Under the pieces are notes generated by a model. That model was not told where the DNA came from, did no database searches, and saw only the letters and a program-made list of their open reading frames with translations. From NCBI RefSeq assembly GCF_026627445.1, contig NZ_JAPNLJ010000005.1:1-64000 (forward strand): a DNA stretch of 64,000 nucleotides, written 5' to 3'. Position numbers and translations under genes: made by a program. This DNA comes from Streptomyces sp. H27-H1. Lineage in GTDB: Bacteria > Actinomycetota > Actinomycetes > Streptomycetales > Streptomycetaceae. Within the stretch, counting starts at the first letter, position 1; the number at the start of each line of letters is the position of its first letter. Shown here in pieces: positions 37,396 to 46,698 of the stretch.

Positions 37396-38899
37396 AGGAA
37401 CGGCGGTTCAGCAGGACGAAGCCGTCCTCCTGGGCCGCGGTCCGGTACCCCTGGCTGCGCGCCGCGCCGAGGGTGACGGATTCCTCCATCACCGACAGCG
37501 GCCACCGCAGCTCCGGCGCCACCCCGGTGTCCACGATGATCCACTCCGGGTCGGGCCGGCTCGCCGCCCAGCCGTAGAGGCTGACGCTCGTACGGTTCGC
37601 CAGGTGCGGGACCAGCCCGTCCGAGGCCTGGACCGTGGCCCCGTCCGGGATCCGGTCCATCAGCCGCTGCGCCACGGCGACCCGCGGGTCGGTACGCCAG
37701 AAGGCCGGCTGGAACAGCTGGCCCAGCGAGTGCACCGGCAGCAGCAGCACGCAGACCCCGGCCGCGCCCGCCAGGTAGCGCCGCAGTCCGGCGGTGGTGG
37801 TGCCGCGCCGCGCCAGGGCGTCGACGAAGGCGGCGAAGACGATGGGCATCACCGTGAAGGAGTAGTGGTAGCCGGTCCCCCAGTGGGCCGGATAGTCGGA
37901 GATCCCGCGCCACAGCAGGCCCGGCACGGCGACCAGCACCAGCGGGGAGCGCAGGGCCAGGAACAGCGTCGGGGCCAGCACCGTCAGCAGCGTGGCCACC
38001 TTGGCGTCGGGGGTGACGAGCCCGACCGTGCCCTTGAACAGCAGGTCGCCGAAGCCCCCGCCCGCACCGCCTGCGGTGCCCGCGGCCGCGTCCGCGCCCC
38101 CGCCCAGGAAGGAGGCGTAGAAGTACGAGCCGCTCGGGCTCAGGGCCGGCAGCACCACCGTCACGGCCAGCAGTGTCCACGCCGCGCCCGTCACGGCGAG
38201 GGCGATGCCCAGCCGGCGCCCGCCCCGGCCGCCGCGCCACGCGATGAGCCCTCCGATCACGGCCACGGTCAGCCCGAGGTCCTCCTTCACCAGGACCAGC
38301 GGCAGCGCCCAGCACGCGGCGGCGCGCAGCCGTCCGCTGCCGAGCGCGGCCAGTGAGCAGACCAGGAGCGGGACGGCGAAGGCCCATTCGTGGAAGTCGA
38401 AGCCGATCGCGTTCGCGATGCCCCACGAGAGCCCGTAGCAGAGCCCGGTCACCACGGCCGCCGCGTCGCCCAGTGTGCGGCGCGCCCAGAGGGCCAGCGG
38501 GAGCACGCTCGCGGCGACCAGCGCGGCCTGCGCCACGAGCAGGGTCCGTGGTGAGGGGAAGAGCAGGTACAGGGGTGCCAGGGCGGCCAGGACCGGGGAG
38601 AAGTGGTCGCCCAGGACGGGGAAGCCCGGCCCCTTGACCTCCGAGACCGGCAGCCGGCCCTCGGCGTAGGAGCGGACGGCCTGTTCGAAGATGGCCAGGT
38701 CGAAGCTGTGGGAGTGCAGCCGCGCGTGGGTCCGCAGCGACAGCAGCGTGTAGACGAAGAAGAGCCCGCCGGCCAGGGTCCACACCCACCACGGGATCGC
38801 GGGCGCGGCCTTCCGGGACGGCTCCGCCTCCGGCCGCCCCGTGGGCCCCGACTGCTGAGGTGGGAGCGCGGTGGTGGCGCCGGTGGGGGGTGCTTGCAT
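37394..38899 (-). CDS. DUF2079 polytopic membrane protein
   Basis: 501 residues from the ATG of MQAPPTGATTALPP with AAAGG upstream. A disordered N-terminus leads to about ten hydrophobic helices from residue 38. DUF2079 landmarks: HSHSFDLAIFEQAVRSY and GDHFSPVLAALAPLYLLF, with GYHYSFTVMPIVFAA later. The fold resembles GT-C lipid-linked sugar transferases, but substrate and activity are unknown. Its 3' end abuts the cyclophilin remnant. Confidence 0.9.
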   Translation of the reverse strand: MQAPPTGATTALPPQQSGPTGRPEAEPSRKAAPAIPWWVWTLAGGLFFVYTLLSLRTHARLHSHSFDLAIFEQAVRSYAEGRLPVSEVKGPGFPVLGDHFSPVLAALAPLYLLFPSPRTLLVAQAALVAASVLPLALWARRTLGDAAAVVTGLCYGLSWGIANAIGFDFHEWAFAVPLLVCSLAALGSGRLRAAACWALPLVLVKEDLGLTVAVIGGLIAWRGGRGGRRLGIALAVTGAAWTLLAVTVVLPALSPSGSYFYASFLGGGADAAAGTAGGAGGGFGDLLFKGTVGLVTPDAKVATLLTVLAPTLFLALRSPLVLVAVPGLLWRGISDYPAHWGTGYHYSFTVMPIVFAAFVDALARRGTTTAGLRRYLAGAAGVCVLLLPVHSLGQLFQPAFWRTDPRVAVAQRLMDRIPDGATVQASDGLVPHLANRTSVSLYGWAASRPDPEWIIVDTGVAPELRWPLSVMEESVTLGAARSQGYRTAAQEDGFVLLNRRS

Positions 38900-39033
38900 G
38901 GCGGGCCTTTCGGACGCGGGGGCCGACGCCCACAACGTGCCAGCCGCCCACGGCCCCCCGGCCGGAGCCGGGCTCCGTACGACCGGAGTCCCTACGAATG
39001 GGCGCAAACCACCTGAAGATCATCTCTGCACTG

Positions 39034-39070
39034 TGTGTATACATCGAGGGTATACACCGCATGTATAGTC
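39034..39070 (+). promoter_or_regulatory. PadR-type operator/promoter
   Basis: Overlapping AT-rich dyads TGTGTATACAT, GGTATACAC and CATGTATAG surround the -10 box TATAGT (39064-39069), which ends 7 nt before the padR ATG. ATGTATAC-like half sites are typical PadR targets, so autorepression is likely. The mRNA is probably leaderless. Confidence 0.7.
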
Positions 39071-39076
39071 GTCCGC

Positions 39077-39601
39077 ATGTCCATCAGTCACGCACTCCTC
39101 GGCCTCCTGGAGGCCGGTCCCCGGCACGGTTACGACCTCAAGCGGACCTTCGACGAGAGATTCGGCCACGACCGGCCCCTCGCCTACGGGCAGGTCTACT
39201 CGACCATGTCGCGGCTGCTGAAGAACGGCCTCGTCGAGGTCGACGGAGTGGAGAGCGGCGGTGGTCCCGAGCGCAAGCGGTACGCCATCACCGACGCCGG
39301 CGTGACCGACGTCGAGGGCTGGCTCGCCCAGCCCGAGAAGCCCGAGCCGTACCTCCAGACCACCCTCTACACCAAGGTCGTACTGGCCCTCCTGACCGGC
39401 CGCAGCGCCCAGGAGCTGCTGGACACCCAGCGCGCCGAGCACCTGCGACTGATGCGCATCCTCACCCAGCGCAAGCGCAAGGGGGACCTCGCGGACCAGC
39501 TCGTCTGCGACCACGCCCTGTTCCACCTCGAAGCGGACCTGCGGTGGCTCGAACTCGCCGCCGCCCGCCTCGACCAGCTCGCCCAGGAGGTACGCCGATG
39601 A
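39077..39601 (+). CDS. PadR-family transcriptional regulator
   Basis: 174 residues. The winged helix (about 1-80) reads SISHALLGLLEAGPRHGYDL, FDERFGHDRPLAYGQVYSTM and NGLVEVDGVESGGGPERKRYAIT; the C-terminal half is the Vir_act_alpha_C helical dimerisation domain. It is the first gene of an operon whose stop overlaps the ABC ATPase start (ATGA), so it likely senses the transporter's substrate and represses the operon. Confidence 0.95.
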   Translation: MSISHALLGLLEAGPRHGYDLKRTFDERFGHDRPLAYGQVYSTMSRLLKNGLVEVDGVESGGGPERKRYAITDAGVTDVEGWLAQPEKPEPYLQTTLYTKVVLALLTGRSAQELLDTQRAEHLRLMRILTQRKRKGDLADQLVCDHALFHLEADLRWLELAAARLDQLAQEVRR

Positions 39602-40284
39602 CCCCCGCCGGCACACTGCTCAGCGCCACGGACCTCCGCAAGGCGTACGGGAGCACCAACGCCCTCGACGGCGCCGAATTCTCCATCCACGCCGGCGAGG
39701 TCGTCGCCGTCATGGGCCCCTCCGGCTCCGGCAAATCGACCCTGCTGCACTGCCTCGCCGGAATCGTCACCCCGGATTGCGGCACCATCACCTACGCGGG
39801 CCGCGAACTCTCCGCCATGAACGACGCCGAGCGCAGCGCCCTGCGTCGCGGCGAGTTCGGCTTCGTCTTCCAGTTCGGCCAGCTCGTCCCCGAGCTGACC
39901 TGCGTAGAGAACGTCGCCCTGCCGCTCCGCCTCACGGGCGTCAAGCGCAAGCAGGCCGAACGGACCGCCCTGGAGTGGATGGAGCGCCTCCAGGTCGACG
40001 ACCTCGGCGGCAAGCGGCCCGGCGAGGTCTCCGGCGGGCAGGGCCAGCGCGTGGCCGTCGCCCGCGCCCTCGTCACCAGCCCCCGGCTGATCTTCGCCGA
40101 CGAGCCCACCGGCGCCCTCGACTCCCTCAACGGCGAGCTCGTCATGCAGCTGCTCACCGATGCCGCCCGGTCCACGAACGCCGCCGTCGTCCTCGTCACG
40201 CACGAGACCCGGGTCGCCGCGTACTCCGACCGGGAGATCGTCGTGCGCGACGGCAAGTCCCGCGACATGGAGCGCGCGGTATGA
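39598..40284 (+). CDS. ABC transporter ATP-binding protein (MacB/LolD type)
   Basis: 228 residues. Walker A GPSGSGKST (about 43), signature VSGGQGQRVAVARAL, Walker B LIFADEPTGALDS and the H-loop VTHE. The EPTGALDS sequence is typical of the LolD/MacB/FtsE class that works with FtsX-type permeases. Coupled by ATGA overlaps to padR upstream and the permease downstream; GAGGAGG precedes the start. Confidence 0.96.
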   Translation: MTPAGTLLSATDLRKAYGSTNALDGAEFSIHAGEVVAVMGPSGSGKSTLLHCLAGIVTPDCGTITYAGRELSAMNDAERSALRRGEFGFVFQFGQLVPELTCVENVALPLRLTGVKRKQAERTALEWMERLQVDDLGGKRPGEVSGGQGQRVAVARALVTSPRLIFADEPTGALDSLNGELVMQLLTDAARSTNAAVVLVTHETRVAAYSDREIVVRDGKSRDMERAV

Positions 40285-42677
40285 GTGACGGCAAGCACAG
40301 CGCTCCCGGCAGCCCCGGCCGGCAGGGCATGGTCCGCGTCTGGCTCCGCGACCTCGGACTCGGCGCCCGCTTCGCCCTCGGCGGCGGCCGGGAGGGCTGG
40401 ACCCGCACCCTGCTCACCGGTGTGGGCGTGGGCCTCGGCGTGGCCCTGCTGCTGGTCACCAGCGCCATACCGAGCGCCATGGGCGCCCGCGACGACCGCG
40501 GTTCCGCGCGTGACACGGCCACCGCGCCGACCGCCGGACGCGCCGGGCCCGACACCGTGCTCACCGCGCGCGCGGACCAGACGTACCGCTCGTACGGGGT
40601 CGACGGGCTGCTCGTCCAGCCCGAGGGCGCCGACCCGGCGCTGCCGCCCGGCCTGAAGAAGTACCCCGGACCGGGTGAACTCGCGGTCTCCCCCGCCCTC
40701 GACAAGCTGATGAAGACCACCGAGGGCAAACTGCTGCGCGAGCGCCTCGACGGGGAGATCGTCTCGACCATCGGCGACTCCGGCCTGGTGGGCCCCGGCG
40801 ACCTCTACTTCTACGAGGGCAGCGACCAGCTGGCCGCGGTCGCCGACGGGGCCGTCGAGAGCCCGTACGTGAAGCGGATCACCGGCTTCGACAACAGCTA
40901 CGAGTCGGAGTCCCTGGACCCGGTCCTGGCCCTCCTCGTGGTGCTCGTGTTCGTCGCGCTCCTGATGCCCGTCGCCGTGTTCATCGCCGCGGCCGTCCGC
41001 TTCGGCGGCGACCGGCGGGACCGCCGGCTCGCCGCCCTGCGCCTGGTCGGCGCCGACGGCAGGATGGTCCGCCGGATCGCGGCGGGCGAGGCGCTCGCCG
41101 GATCGCTGATCGGCCTGGCACTGGGCACCGGGTTCTTCCTTGCCGTCCGTCAGCTCGCGCCGGTCTTCAGCATGTACCAGCGCAGCGTCTTCCCCGCCGA
41201 CCTCGACCCGACGCCCTGGCTGGTCGCGCTCGTCGCGCTCACGGTGCCCGCCGCGGCCGTCGCGGTGACCCTGTTCGCCCTGCGCGGCATGGTCATCGAG
41301 CCGCTCGGCGTGGTCCGCACCGCCACCCCCGGCCGGCGCCGGATCTGGTGGCGGCTGCTGCTGCCCGTGGCGGGCATCGGCCTGCTGGCTCCGATGATCG
41401 GCCGCGGCAACGACGGCGGGGCCTTCAACCAGTGGCAGGTGTCCGGCGGCGTGGTGCTGCTGCTCGTCGGGGTCACCGCCCTGCTCCCCTGGATCCTGGA
41501 ACGCGTGGTCGGCGGCCTCGGCGGCCGCGGATCGGTCTCCTGCCAGCTGGCCGTGCGCCGGCTCCAGGTCACCAGCGGCAGCGCCGCACGCCTGGTCAAC
41601 GGCATCGCGGTCGCGGTCGCCGGAGCCATCGCCCTGCAGATGATGTTCGCCGGCACCTCGGGCCAGTACACGGAGGAGACCGGCCAGGACCCCTCGCGCG
41701 CCGCGCTGTCGGTCCTGAGCCGCAGCTCCTCCCCCGAGCGGCTCGACGTGCTCGCCAAGGGCCTGGCCGCCACCGAGGGCGTCACCGGGGTGCTGGCGCT
41801 GACCTCCGTCTCGGCGGCGCGCGCCGCCGAGGTCGAGACCGCGGACGTCTCGCTCGAGATCGGCTCCTGCTCGGCCCTGTCCGAGCTGGCCGTACTGCCC
41901 TCCTGCAAGGACGGCGACGTGTTCGTGCTCGCCCCGGCCCCCGGCGCCGAGGTCAACCGCGACTCCTCCGCCGCGGCGGGCGAGAAGCTCTTCACCGGGA
42001 ACGTCTGGGGTCGGACCGACGGTCCCCCGCCCGTCCCCTGGACCGTCCCCGCCGGCGCGAAGACGGTGGCGCCCCGCAAGGACCCGGTCGGCGGCCTGCG
42101 AACCGGTCTGCTGGTCACCCCGGCCGCCGCCCCCAAGGGCCTGGGCTCCAACGCGTACGCGCAGGTGTACGTGAAGCTCGACCCGAAGGTGCCCGACGCC
42201 TTGGAGCTGGCCCGCAATTCGGCCTACAAGGCCGAGCCGATGGCCGTCGCCATGACCCTCCAGGCAACCGCCACCAGCGGCCGCTTCGCGGGCATCCGCA
42301 CCGGCCTGTTCATCGGCGCGACCTGTGTCCTGATGCTGATCGGCGCCAGCCTGCTGGTCTCTCAGCTGGAGCAGCTGCGCGACCGCAAGAAGCTGCTGGC
42401 CGCACTGGTCGCCTTCGGTACGAAGCGCTCCACCCTCAGCCTGTCCGTGCTGTGGCAGACCGCGTTGCCGATCGGCCTGGGCATCGGCCTGGCCACGGTG
42501 GTGGGGCTGGCGCTGGGCGCGGTCCTGATGCGGATGGCGGCCATGAACGTACGGATCGACTGGGGTTCGGTCGCCGCGATGGCGGGCATCGGGGCCGGGG
42601 TCGCCATCGTGGTGACCCTGCTCAGCCTGCCGCCGCTGCTGCGCCTGATGCGTCCGGACGGGCTGCGCACGGAGTAA
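40281..42677 (+). CDS. FtsX-type ABC permease
   Basis: 798 residues. One N-terminal helix (about 45-65), a large extracytoplasmic region, then three helices (about 210-350), a further domain including four-Cys extracytoplasmic sequence (SCSALSELAVLPSCKDG), and a C-terminal set of three helices ending in LLRLMRPDGLRTE. The duplicated FtsX layout matches MacB-like exporters or peptide-resistance transporters. It forms the pump with the preceding ATPase; the substrate is unknown. Confidence 0.93.
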   Translation: MSDGKHSAPGSPGRQGMVRVWLRDLGLGARFALGGGREGWTRTLLTGVGVGLGVALLLVTSAIPSAMGARDDRGSARDTATAPTAGRAGPDTVLTARADQTYRSYGVDGLLVQPEGADPALPPGLKKYPGPGELAVSPALDKLMKTTEGKLLRERLDGEIVSTIGDSGLVGPGDLYFYEGSDQLAAVADGAVESPYVKRITGFDNSYESESLDPVLALLVVLVFVALLMPVAVFIAAAVRFGGDRRDRRLAALRLVGADGRMVRRIAAGEALAGSLIGLALGTGFFLAVRQLAPVFSMYQRSVFPADLDPTPWLVALVALTVPAAAVAVTLFALRGMVIEPLGVVRTATPGRRRIWWRLLLPVAGIGLLAPMIGRGNDGGAFNQWQVSGGVVLLLVGVTALLPWILERVVGGLGGRGSVSCQLAVRRLQVTSGSAARLVNGIAVAVAGAIALQMMFAGTSGQYTEETGQDPSRAALSVLSRSSSPERLDVLAKGLAATEGVTGVLALTSVSAARAAEVETADVSLEIGSCSALSELAVLPSCKDGDVFVLAPAPGAEVNRDSSAAAGEKLFTGNVWGRTDGPPPVPWTVPAGAKTVAPRKDPVGGLRTGLLVTPAAAPKGLGSNAYAQVYVKLDPKVPDALELARNSAYKAEPMAVAMTLQATATSGRFAGIRTGLFIGATCVLMLIGASLLVSQLEQLRDRKKLLAALVAFGTKRSTLSLSVLWQTALPIGLGIGLATVVGLALGAVLMRMAAMNVRIDWGSVAAMAGIGAGVAIVVTLLSLPPLLRLMRPDGLRTE

Positions 42678-42732
42678 CTCCCGCGCGCACGCGGCCCCGT
42701 ACGCCCAGGCCAACGCCCACGCCCACGCCCGC

Positions 42733-43680
42733 TCAGTCCGTCAGCCAGACGGGGAGCGGGCGTACGGCTTCGCGCAGCGCGTCGGCGACGGCGCGGAACT
42801 CCTCCTCGCGGGCCGTTCCCGTCCGCATGGCCAGCGCGATCCGCCGTGAGGGCGCCGGCTCGGCGAAGTACCCGGTGGCCAGGTATTCGTTGCGGGTGGT
42901 CTCCAGCCGCAGAGCGGTGCGCGGCAACAGCGTGACGCCGAGCCCCCCGGCGACCAGTTGTACGAGGGTGGACAGTCCGGCGGCGGTCGTGGTGACGTCC
43001 GCGCCGGCGGTGCGTCCCGCGTCGTGGCAGATGTCCAGGGCCTGGTCGCGCAGGCAGTGCCCCTCGTCGAGCAGCAGCAGGTGCAGGTGGCGCAGCTCCT
43101 CGCGCGGGATGTCCTTGCGTCCGGCGAGCGGATGCCCGCGCGGCGCCAGCAGGACGAAGTCCTCGTCGAAGAGGGGCAGTTCGGTGACGCCGGGGACCCC
43201 GAGCGGTACGGCGAGCAGCAGCAGGTCGAGCCGTCCGCCCGCCAGCCCCTCCAGCAGCGAGGCCGTCTGCTCCTCGTGCACCTGGAGGTCGAGGCGGGGG
43301 TAGCGCCGGCGGAAGAGCCCGAGCACGGTCGGCAGCAGGTACGGCGCCACGGTGGGGATCACGCCGAAGCGCAGCACCCCGGTGAAGGGGGCCCGTACCG
43401 CCTCGGCCTCCTCCAGCAGTCCGCCCATGGCTTCGAGCACGGCCCGCGCCCGGACCGCGATCCGCTCCCCGGCGGGCGAGAGCAGCACCTTGCGCGTGGT
43501 CCGCTCCAGGAGCCGCACCCCGAGCGCCTCCTCCAGTGCGGAGACGGATCCGGAGAGCGCCGGCTGGCTCATGCCGATGGCGGCGGCCGCGTCCCTGAAG
43601 TGGAGGAACTCGGCCACGGCGACGAAGGCCCGCAGTTGCGCGAGCGTCGCCTGCTTCGCTCCCCTGTTACCCACAGCCAC
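42733..43680 (-). CDS. oxyR: LysR-family peroxide sensor OxyR
   Basis: 315 residues from a GTG preceded by GGAGGT. N-terminal winged HTH (TLAQLRAFVAVAEFLHFRDA, then MSQPALSGSVSALEEALG). The effector domain keeps the redox pair Cys209 and Cys218 in DEGHCLRDQALDICHD with the same nine-residue spacing as E. coli Cys199/208. Oxidation by H2O2 forms a disulfide and activates transcription. It lies divergent from ahpC, its expected target. Confidence 0.95.
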   Translation of the reverse strand: MAVGNRGAKQATLAQLRAFVAVAEFLHFRDAAAAIGMSQPALSGSVSALEEALGVRLLERTTRKVLLSPAGERIAVRARAVLEAMGGLLEEAEAVRAPFTGVLRFGVIPTVAPYLLPTVLGLFRRRYPRLDLQVHEEQTASLLEGLAGGRLDLLLLAVPLGVPGVTELPLFDEDFVLLAPRGHPLAGRKDIPREELRHLHLLLLDEGHCLRDQALDICHDAGRTAGADVTTTAAGLSTLVQLVAGGLGVTLLPRTALRLETTRNEYLATGYFAEPAPSRRIALAMRTGTAREEEFRAVADALREAVRPLPVWLTD

Positions 43681-43815
43681 TGATAACCACCTCCGATCAC
43701 TGTTCTCCACACTAGCTATTTCCGCAATCAATGCAGCTGTGTCAGCATGTGAGATACGTCCAACCCCGCCGGAAAGCCCTCAAAAAGGTCACTTTCCTGT
43801 TCGCAAGGAGAGCAC
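43681..43815. promoter_or_regulatory. oxyR-ahpC divergent control region
   Basis: 135 bp between the two starts, unusually AT-rich for the window. ATCACTGTTC, AGCTATTT and ATCAATGCAG blocks lie here and could form the spaced OxyR half sites; the exact tetramer site cannot be fixed by eye. Confidence 0.45.
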
Positions 43816-44370
43816 GTGCTCACTGTCGGCGACAAGTTCCCCACCTACGATCTGACCGCTTGCGTCTCGCTGGAGTCCGGAGCGGAGTTCGCGCAGATCG
43901 ACCACAAGACCTACGAGGGCAAGTGGCGCGTGGTGTTCTTCTGGCCGAAGGACTTCACCTTCGTCTGCCCGACCGAGATCGCCGCCTTCGGCAAGCTCAA
44001 CGAGGAGTTCCTGGACCGCGACACCCAGGTCCTCGGCGTCTCCGGTGACTCCGAGTTCGTCCACCACGCCTGGCGCAAGGACCACGCCGACCTGCGCGAC
44101 CTGCCCTTCCCGATGCTGGCGGACTCCAAGCACGAGCTCATGAAGGACTGCGGGGTCCAGGGCGAGGACGGCTTCGCCCAGCGCGCCGTCTTCATCGTCG
44201 ACCAGAACAACGAGATCCAGTTCACGATGGTGACCGCCGGTTCCGTGGGCCGTAACCCCAAGGAGGTCCTGCGGGTGCTCGACGCCCTGCAGACCGACGA
44301 GCTGTGCCCCTGCAACTGGAACAAGGGCGAGGGCACCCTCGACGCCGGCGCGCTGCTGGCCGGTGAGTGA
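43816..44370 (+). CDS. ahpC: Alkyl hydroperoxide reductase (peroxiredoxin)
   Basis: 184 residues from a GTG with AAGGAG upstream. Peroxidatic Cys51 is in FFWPKDFTFVCPTE; Cys164 and Cys166 in LCPCNW supply the resolving thiol, as in actinobacterial AhpC. Reduces H2O2, organic peroxides and peroxynitrite. Followed after 3 nt by ahpD, its reductant partner, and divergent from oxyR. Confidence 0.97.
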   Translation: MLTVGDKFPTYDLTACVSLESGAEFAQIDHKTYEGKWRVVFFWPKDFTFVCPTEIAAFGKLNEEFLDRDTQVLGVSGDSEFVHHAWRKDHADLRDLPFPMLADSKHELMKDCGVQGEDGFAQRAVFIVDQNNEIQFTMVTAGSVGRNPKEVLRVLDALQTDELCPCNWNKGEGTLDAGALLAGE

Positions 44371-44373
44371 GCG

Positions 44374-44913
44374 ATGTCCCTCGACTCCCTCAAGTCCGCC
44401 ATACCGGACTACGCCAAGGACCTGAAGCTGAACCTCGGCTCGGTCATCGGCAATCAGGACACCCTGACGCAGCAGCAGCTGTGGGGCACGGTCCTGTCCT
44501 GCGCGATCGCCGCCCGCTCCCCGCGCGTCCTGCGTGAGCTGGAGCCGGAGGCGAAGGCCGCCCTGTCGCCGGAGGCGTACACCGCCGCCAAGTCGGCCGC
44601 CGCGGTCATGGCGATGAACAACGTCTTCTACCGCACCCGCCACCTGCTCTCCGACCCGGAGTACGGCAACCTGCGCGCGGGCCTGCGGATGAACGTCATC
44701 GGCAACCCGGGCGTGGAGAAGGTCGACTTCGAGCTGTGGTCGCTCGCCGTCTCCGCGATCAACGGCTGCGGCCAGTGCCTGGACTCGCACGAGCAGGTGC
44801 TGCGCAAGGCCGGTGTGGACCGCGAGACGGTCCAGGAGGCCTTCAAGATCGCCTCGGTGATCCAGGCCGTGGCCGTCACCCTCGACTCCGAGGCCGCCCT
44901 CGCGGGCGAGTGA
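44374..44913 (+). CDS. ahpD: Alkyl hydroperoxidase AhpD
   Basis: 179 residues, all helical. The active site is [10 protein letters not shown] with Cys132, Cys135 and His139, plus Glu near 120, matching the M. tuberculosis AhpD proton-relay arrangement. It passes electrons (from lipoamide-type carriers in mycobacteria) to AhpC. Operon partner of ahpC; ends in a terminator. Confidence 0.97.
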   Translation: MSLDSLKSAIPDYAKDLKLNLGSVIGNQDTLTQQQLWGTVLSCAIAARSPRVLRELEPEAKAALSPEAYTAAKSAAAVMAMNNVFYRTRHLLSDPEYGNLRAGLRMNVIGNPGVEKVDFELWSLAVSAINGCGQCLDSHEQVLRKAGVDRETVQEAFKIASVIQAVAVTLDSEAALAGE

Positions 44914-44932
44914 CGACCGGCGGTACGCGCTC

Positions 44933-44970
44933 CAGGGCCCCCGCATCCGACACCGGCCGCGGGGGCCCTG
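44933..44970. terminator. Hairpin after ahpCD
   Basis: CAGGGCCCCCGC and GCGGGGGCCCTG form a perfect 12-bp stem. Confidence 0.9.
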
Positions 44971-45028
44971 CACGCTTCCGGCCGGCCGGCCGGACACCGC
45001 GGGCCCGGCCTGATCCGAAGGACGGGCC

Positions 45029-45220
45029 CTAGTGCTGTGGCCGGGAAGGTGTGCCGGGTCGCGGTGTCCGGTGCGGTGCATCGCAAGGCGGAGGGCCGAG
45101 GCTCGTACTGGACGTACTTGCCCGGTCCGACAACGCAGGGGGCACCTCCCAGCGGTAGCTGGGGGAGAGGTGCCGTGCCGGGCGCCGCGACACGGTGAAC
45201 CTTTCCGGTCACAGCACTAG
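45029..45220. mobile_element. 192-bp MITE-like element with 22-bp terminal inverted repeats
   Basis: The ends (starting CTAGTGCTGTGGCCGGGAAG and, inverted, CTAGTGCTGTGACCGGAAAG) match at 20 of 22 bases. The element has no coding capacity; its interior holds a further hairpin (CTCCCAGCGGTAGCTGGGGGAG region). Outer CTAG is consistent with the target choice of IS5-group transposons, so it may be a non-autonomous element mobilised in trans. Its right end supplies the TAG stop codon of the neighbouring gene. Confidence 0.8.
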
Positions 45221-45900
45221 CGTCGCAGCTTTTCCATCAGCGCCCGCGCGTCCTCGATCAATGCCGCGTCGACCGCGTCCCCGTCGACGGCCGAGCCCTC
45301 CTCGTCGCCGAGGAACCATTGCACGGTCAGGGAGAAGACCGCCCCGCCGTCCAGCACCATCAGCCGCACCCCGCCGAACCCGTAGTACCGGTCGATCACC
45401 GCCCGCTCGCCCAGGCCCGGCACCTCGCGGCGCTCCGCGGGGTCGATCTGCGCATAGGGACTGTTCCCGGGGCCGGTGGCGAACTCCGGCACCGGATCGG
45501 TCCGCTTGTGCAGCTGGACCTGCACCTCGGCCCCGTACGAGACGGAGTCCTCCTCGTACGTCATCCGGGCGCGGCAGTACGCCCAGTCCTGCACGGGGCT
45601 TACCCCCTCACTGTCCTCCGATCCCTCGAAGGTCCGGCCGATGGTCTGGCCCAGCGTCTTGAGCGGGGATTCCTCGCACAGTTCGGCCGAGTGCCGGTAG
45701 TCGATGCGCGGGGTACCGGTGAAACGGTCCTGCATCGCCAGCGTGCCCGCCCAGACCGCCGAGGCCGCCAGCACCCCGCCCAGCGCCCACCGCCACGGGG
45801 CGCGCGGACCCCGGGCGTGCTCGCGCGGAAGGTCCGGCTCGGCCTCCTCCACCGGGTGCGCCTTGTCCCAGCCCCCGTCGATCTCGGGCTCGCCTATCAT
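45217..45900 (-). CDS. Membrane-anchored hypothetical protein, paralogue A
   Basis: 227 residues from the ATG of MIGEPEIDGGW. A cytoplasmic acidic segment, one transmembrane helix (about 40-57, WRWALGGVLAASAVWAGTLA), then an extracytoplasmic domain with two Cys (ELCEESPLK and WAYCRARMTY) likely disulfide-bonded. It shares with the next gene the start EPE(I/F)DGG, PWRWALGG, the LHKR(T/S)DP(V/A)PEF and VPGLGERA segments and the ME/KLRR end, so the two arose by tandem duplication. Function unknown. Its stop codon lies in the end of the MITE. Confidence 0.8.
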   Translation of the reverse strand: MIGEPEIDGGWDKAHPVEEAEPDLPREHARGPRAPWRWALGGVLAASAVWAGTLAMQDRFTGTPRIDYRHSAELCEESPLKTLGQTIGRTFEGSEDSEGVSPVQDWAYCRARMTYEEDSVSYGAEVQVQLHKRTDPVPEFATGPGNSPYAQIDPAERREVPGLGERAVIDRYYGFGGVRLMVLDGGAVFSLTVQWFLGDEEGSAVDGDAVDAALIEDARALMEKLRR

Positions 45901-45951
45901 CCCCGTGTCCCCCGTCTTCCCCGTGCCCCCGCGCCCCCGCGCCCGCCGCAC

Positions 45952-46698
45952 CTACCTGCGCAACGCCTTCATCAGGCCGTGCATATCGTCGATCATCGCA
46001 GCCTGTACCGCGTCGGAATCGGGCTTCGGCGGATCTTTTTGGGTGCCGTCGCCGGCGCCCGGCTCGCTCTCGCCGCCCGTCCACGCCGACACGTCCATGG
46101 TGAACACCGCTCCCCCGTCGAGCACCGTGAGCCGCCAGTTGCTCCCGTGCTGCACCTCGGAGATCAGCGCCCGCTCTCCCAGCCCCGGCACCGAGCGGAC
46201 GTCCGGATCGCTCATGCCGATCCAGCCCCCAGCTCCGGGGTCCGAGCCGAACTCCGGCGCGGGGTCGCTGCGTTTGTGCAGCGCCATCGAGACCTGGGCC
46301 CCGTACGCGAGCCAGCGCCCGGGCCCCTCCGACTGGGCGGGCTGCGTGTTCAGCAGGCACATCGCCCGGTCCACGCCCGGGTGCTCCCATCGCCTCGGGC
46401 TGGAGTCCCACTCGATGATCTCCCCCAGCCGGGCCACCCCGGGCAGTTTCGCCTCGTCGCACAGGCTCAGGGGCAGTGCGTACCGCAGCGGCGGGCTGTC
46501 GTCCTGCGGGGCCGCCGCCCACCAGGCGCCCGCCCACAGGGCGGAGGCGAGCAGGGCGCCGCCGAGCGCCCACCGCCAGGGGCTGCGGCCGGGCCGCCGC
46601 CACGGGGACCCCTCGTGCGTCCGGGGCCGGGGCCCCTGCGGGCCCTGGGGCTCCGGTACGCCGGGCGCCCCGCCGTCGAACTCAGGCTCCGATATCAC
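45952..46698 (-). CDS. Membrane-anchored hypothetical protein, paralogue B
   Basis: 248 residues from GTG (VISEPEFDGG), placed by analogy with paralogue A. A Pro/Gly-rich cytoplasmic part, one transmembrane helix (about 45-63), and an extracytoplasmic domain with SLCDEAKLPG and RAMCLLNTQP Cys residues. The start overlaps the end of the AI-2E transporter gene by 17 nt, implying translational coupling, and paralogue A follows 51 nt later. Possibly a three-gene envelope operon; role unknown. Confidence 0.8.
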   Translation of the reverse strand: MISEPEFDGGAPGVPEPQGPQGPRPRTHEGSPWRRPGRSPWRWALGGALLASALWAGAWWAAAPQDDSPPLRYALPLSLCDEAKLPGVARLGEIIEWDSSPRRWEHPGVDRAMCLLNTQPAQSEGPGRWLAYGAQVSMALHKRSDPAPEFGSDPGAGGWIGMSDPDVRSVPGLGERALISEVQHGSNWRLTVLDGGAVFTMDVSAWTGGESEPGAGDGTQKDPPKPDSDAVQAAMIDDMHGLMKALRR

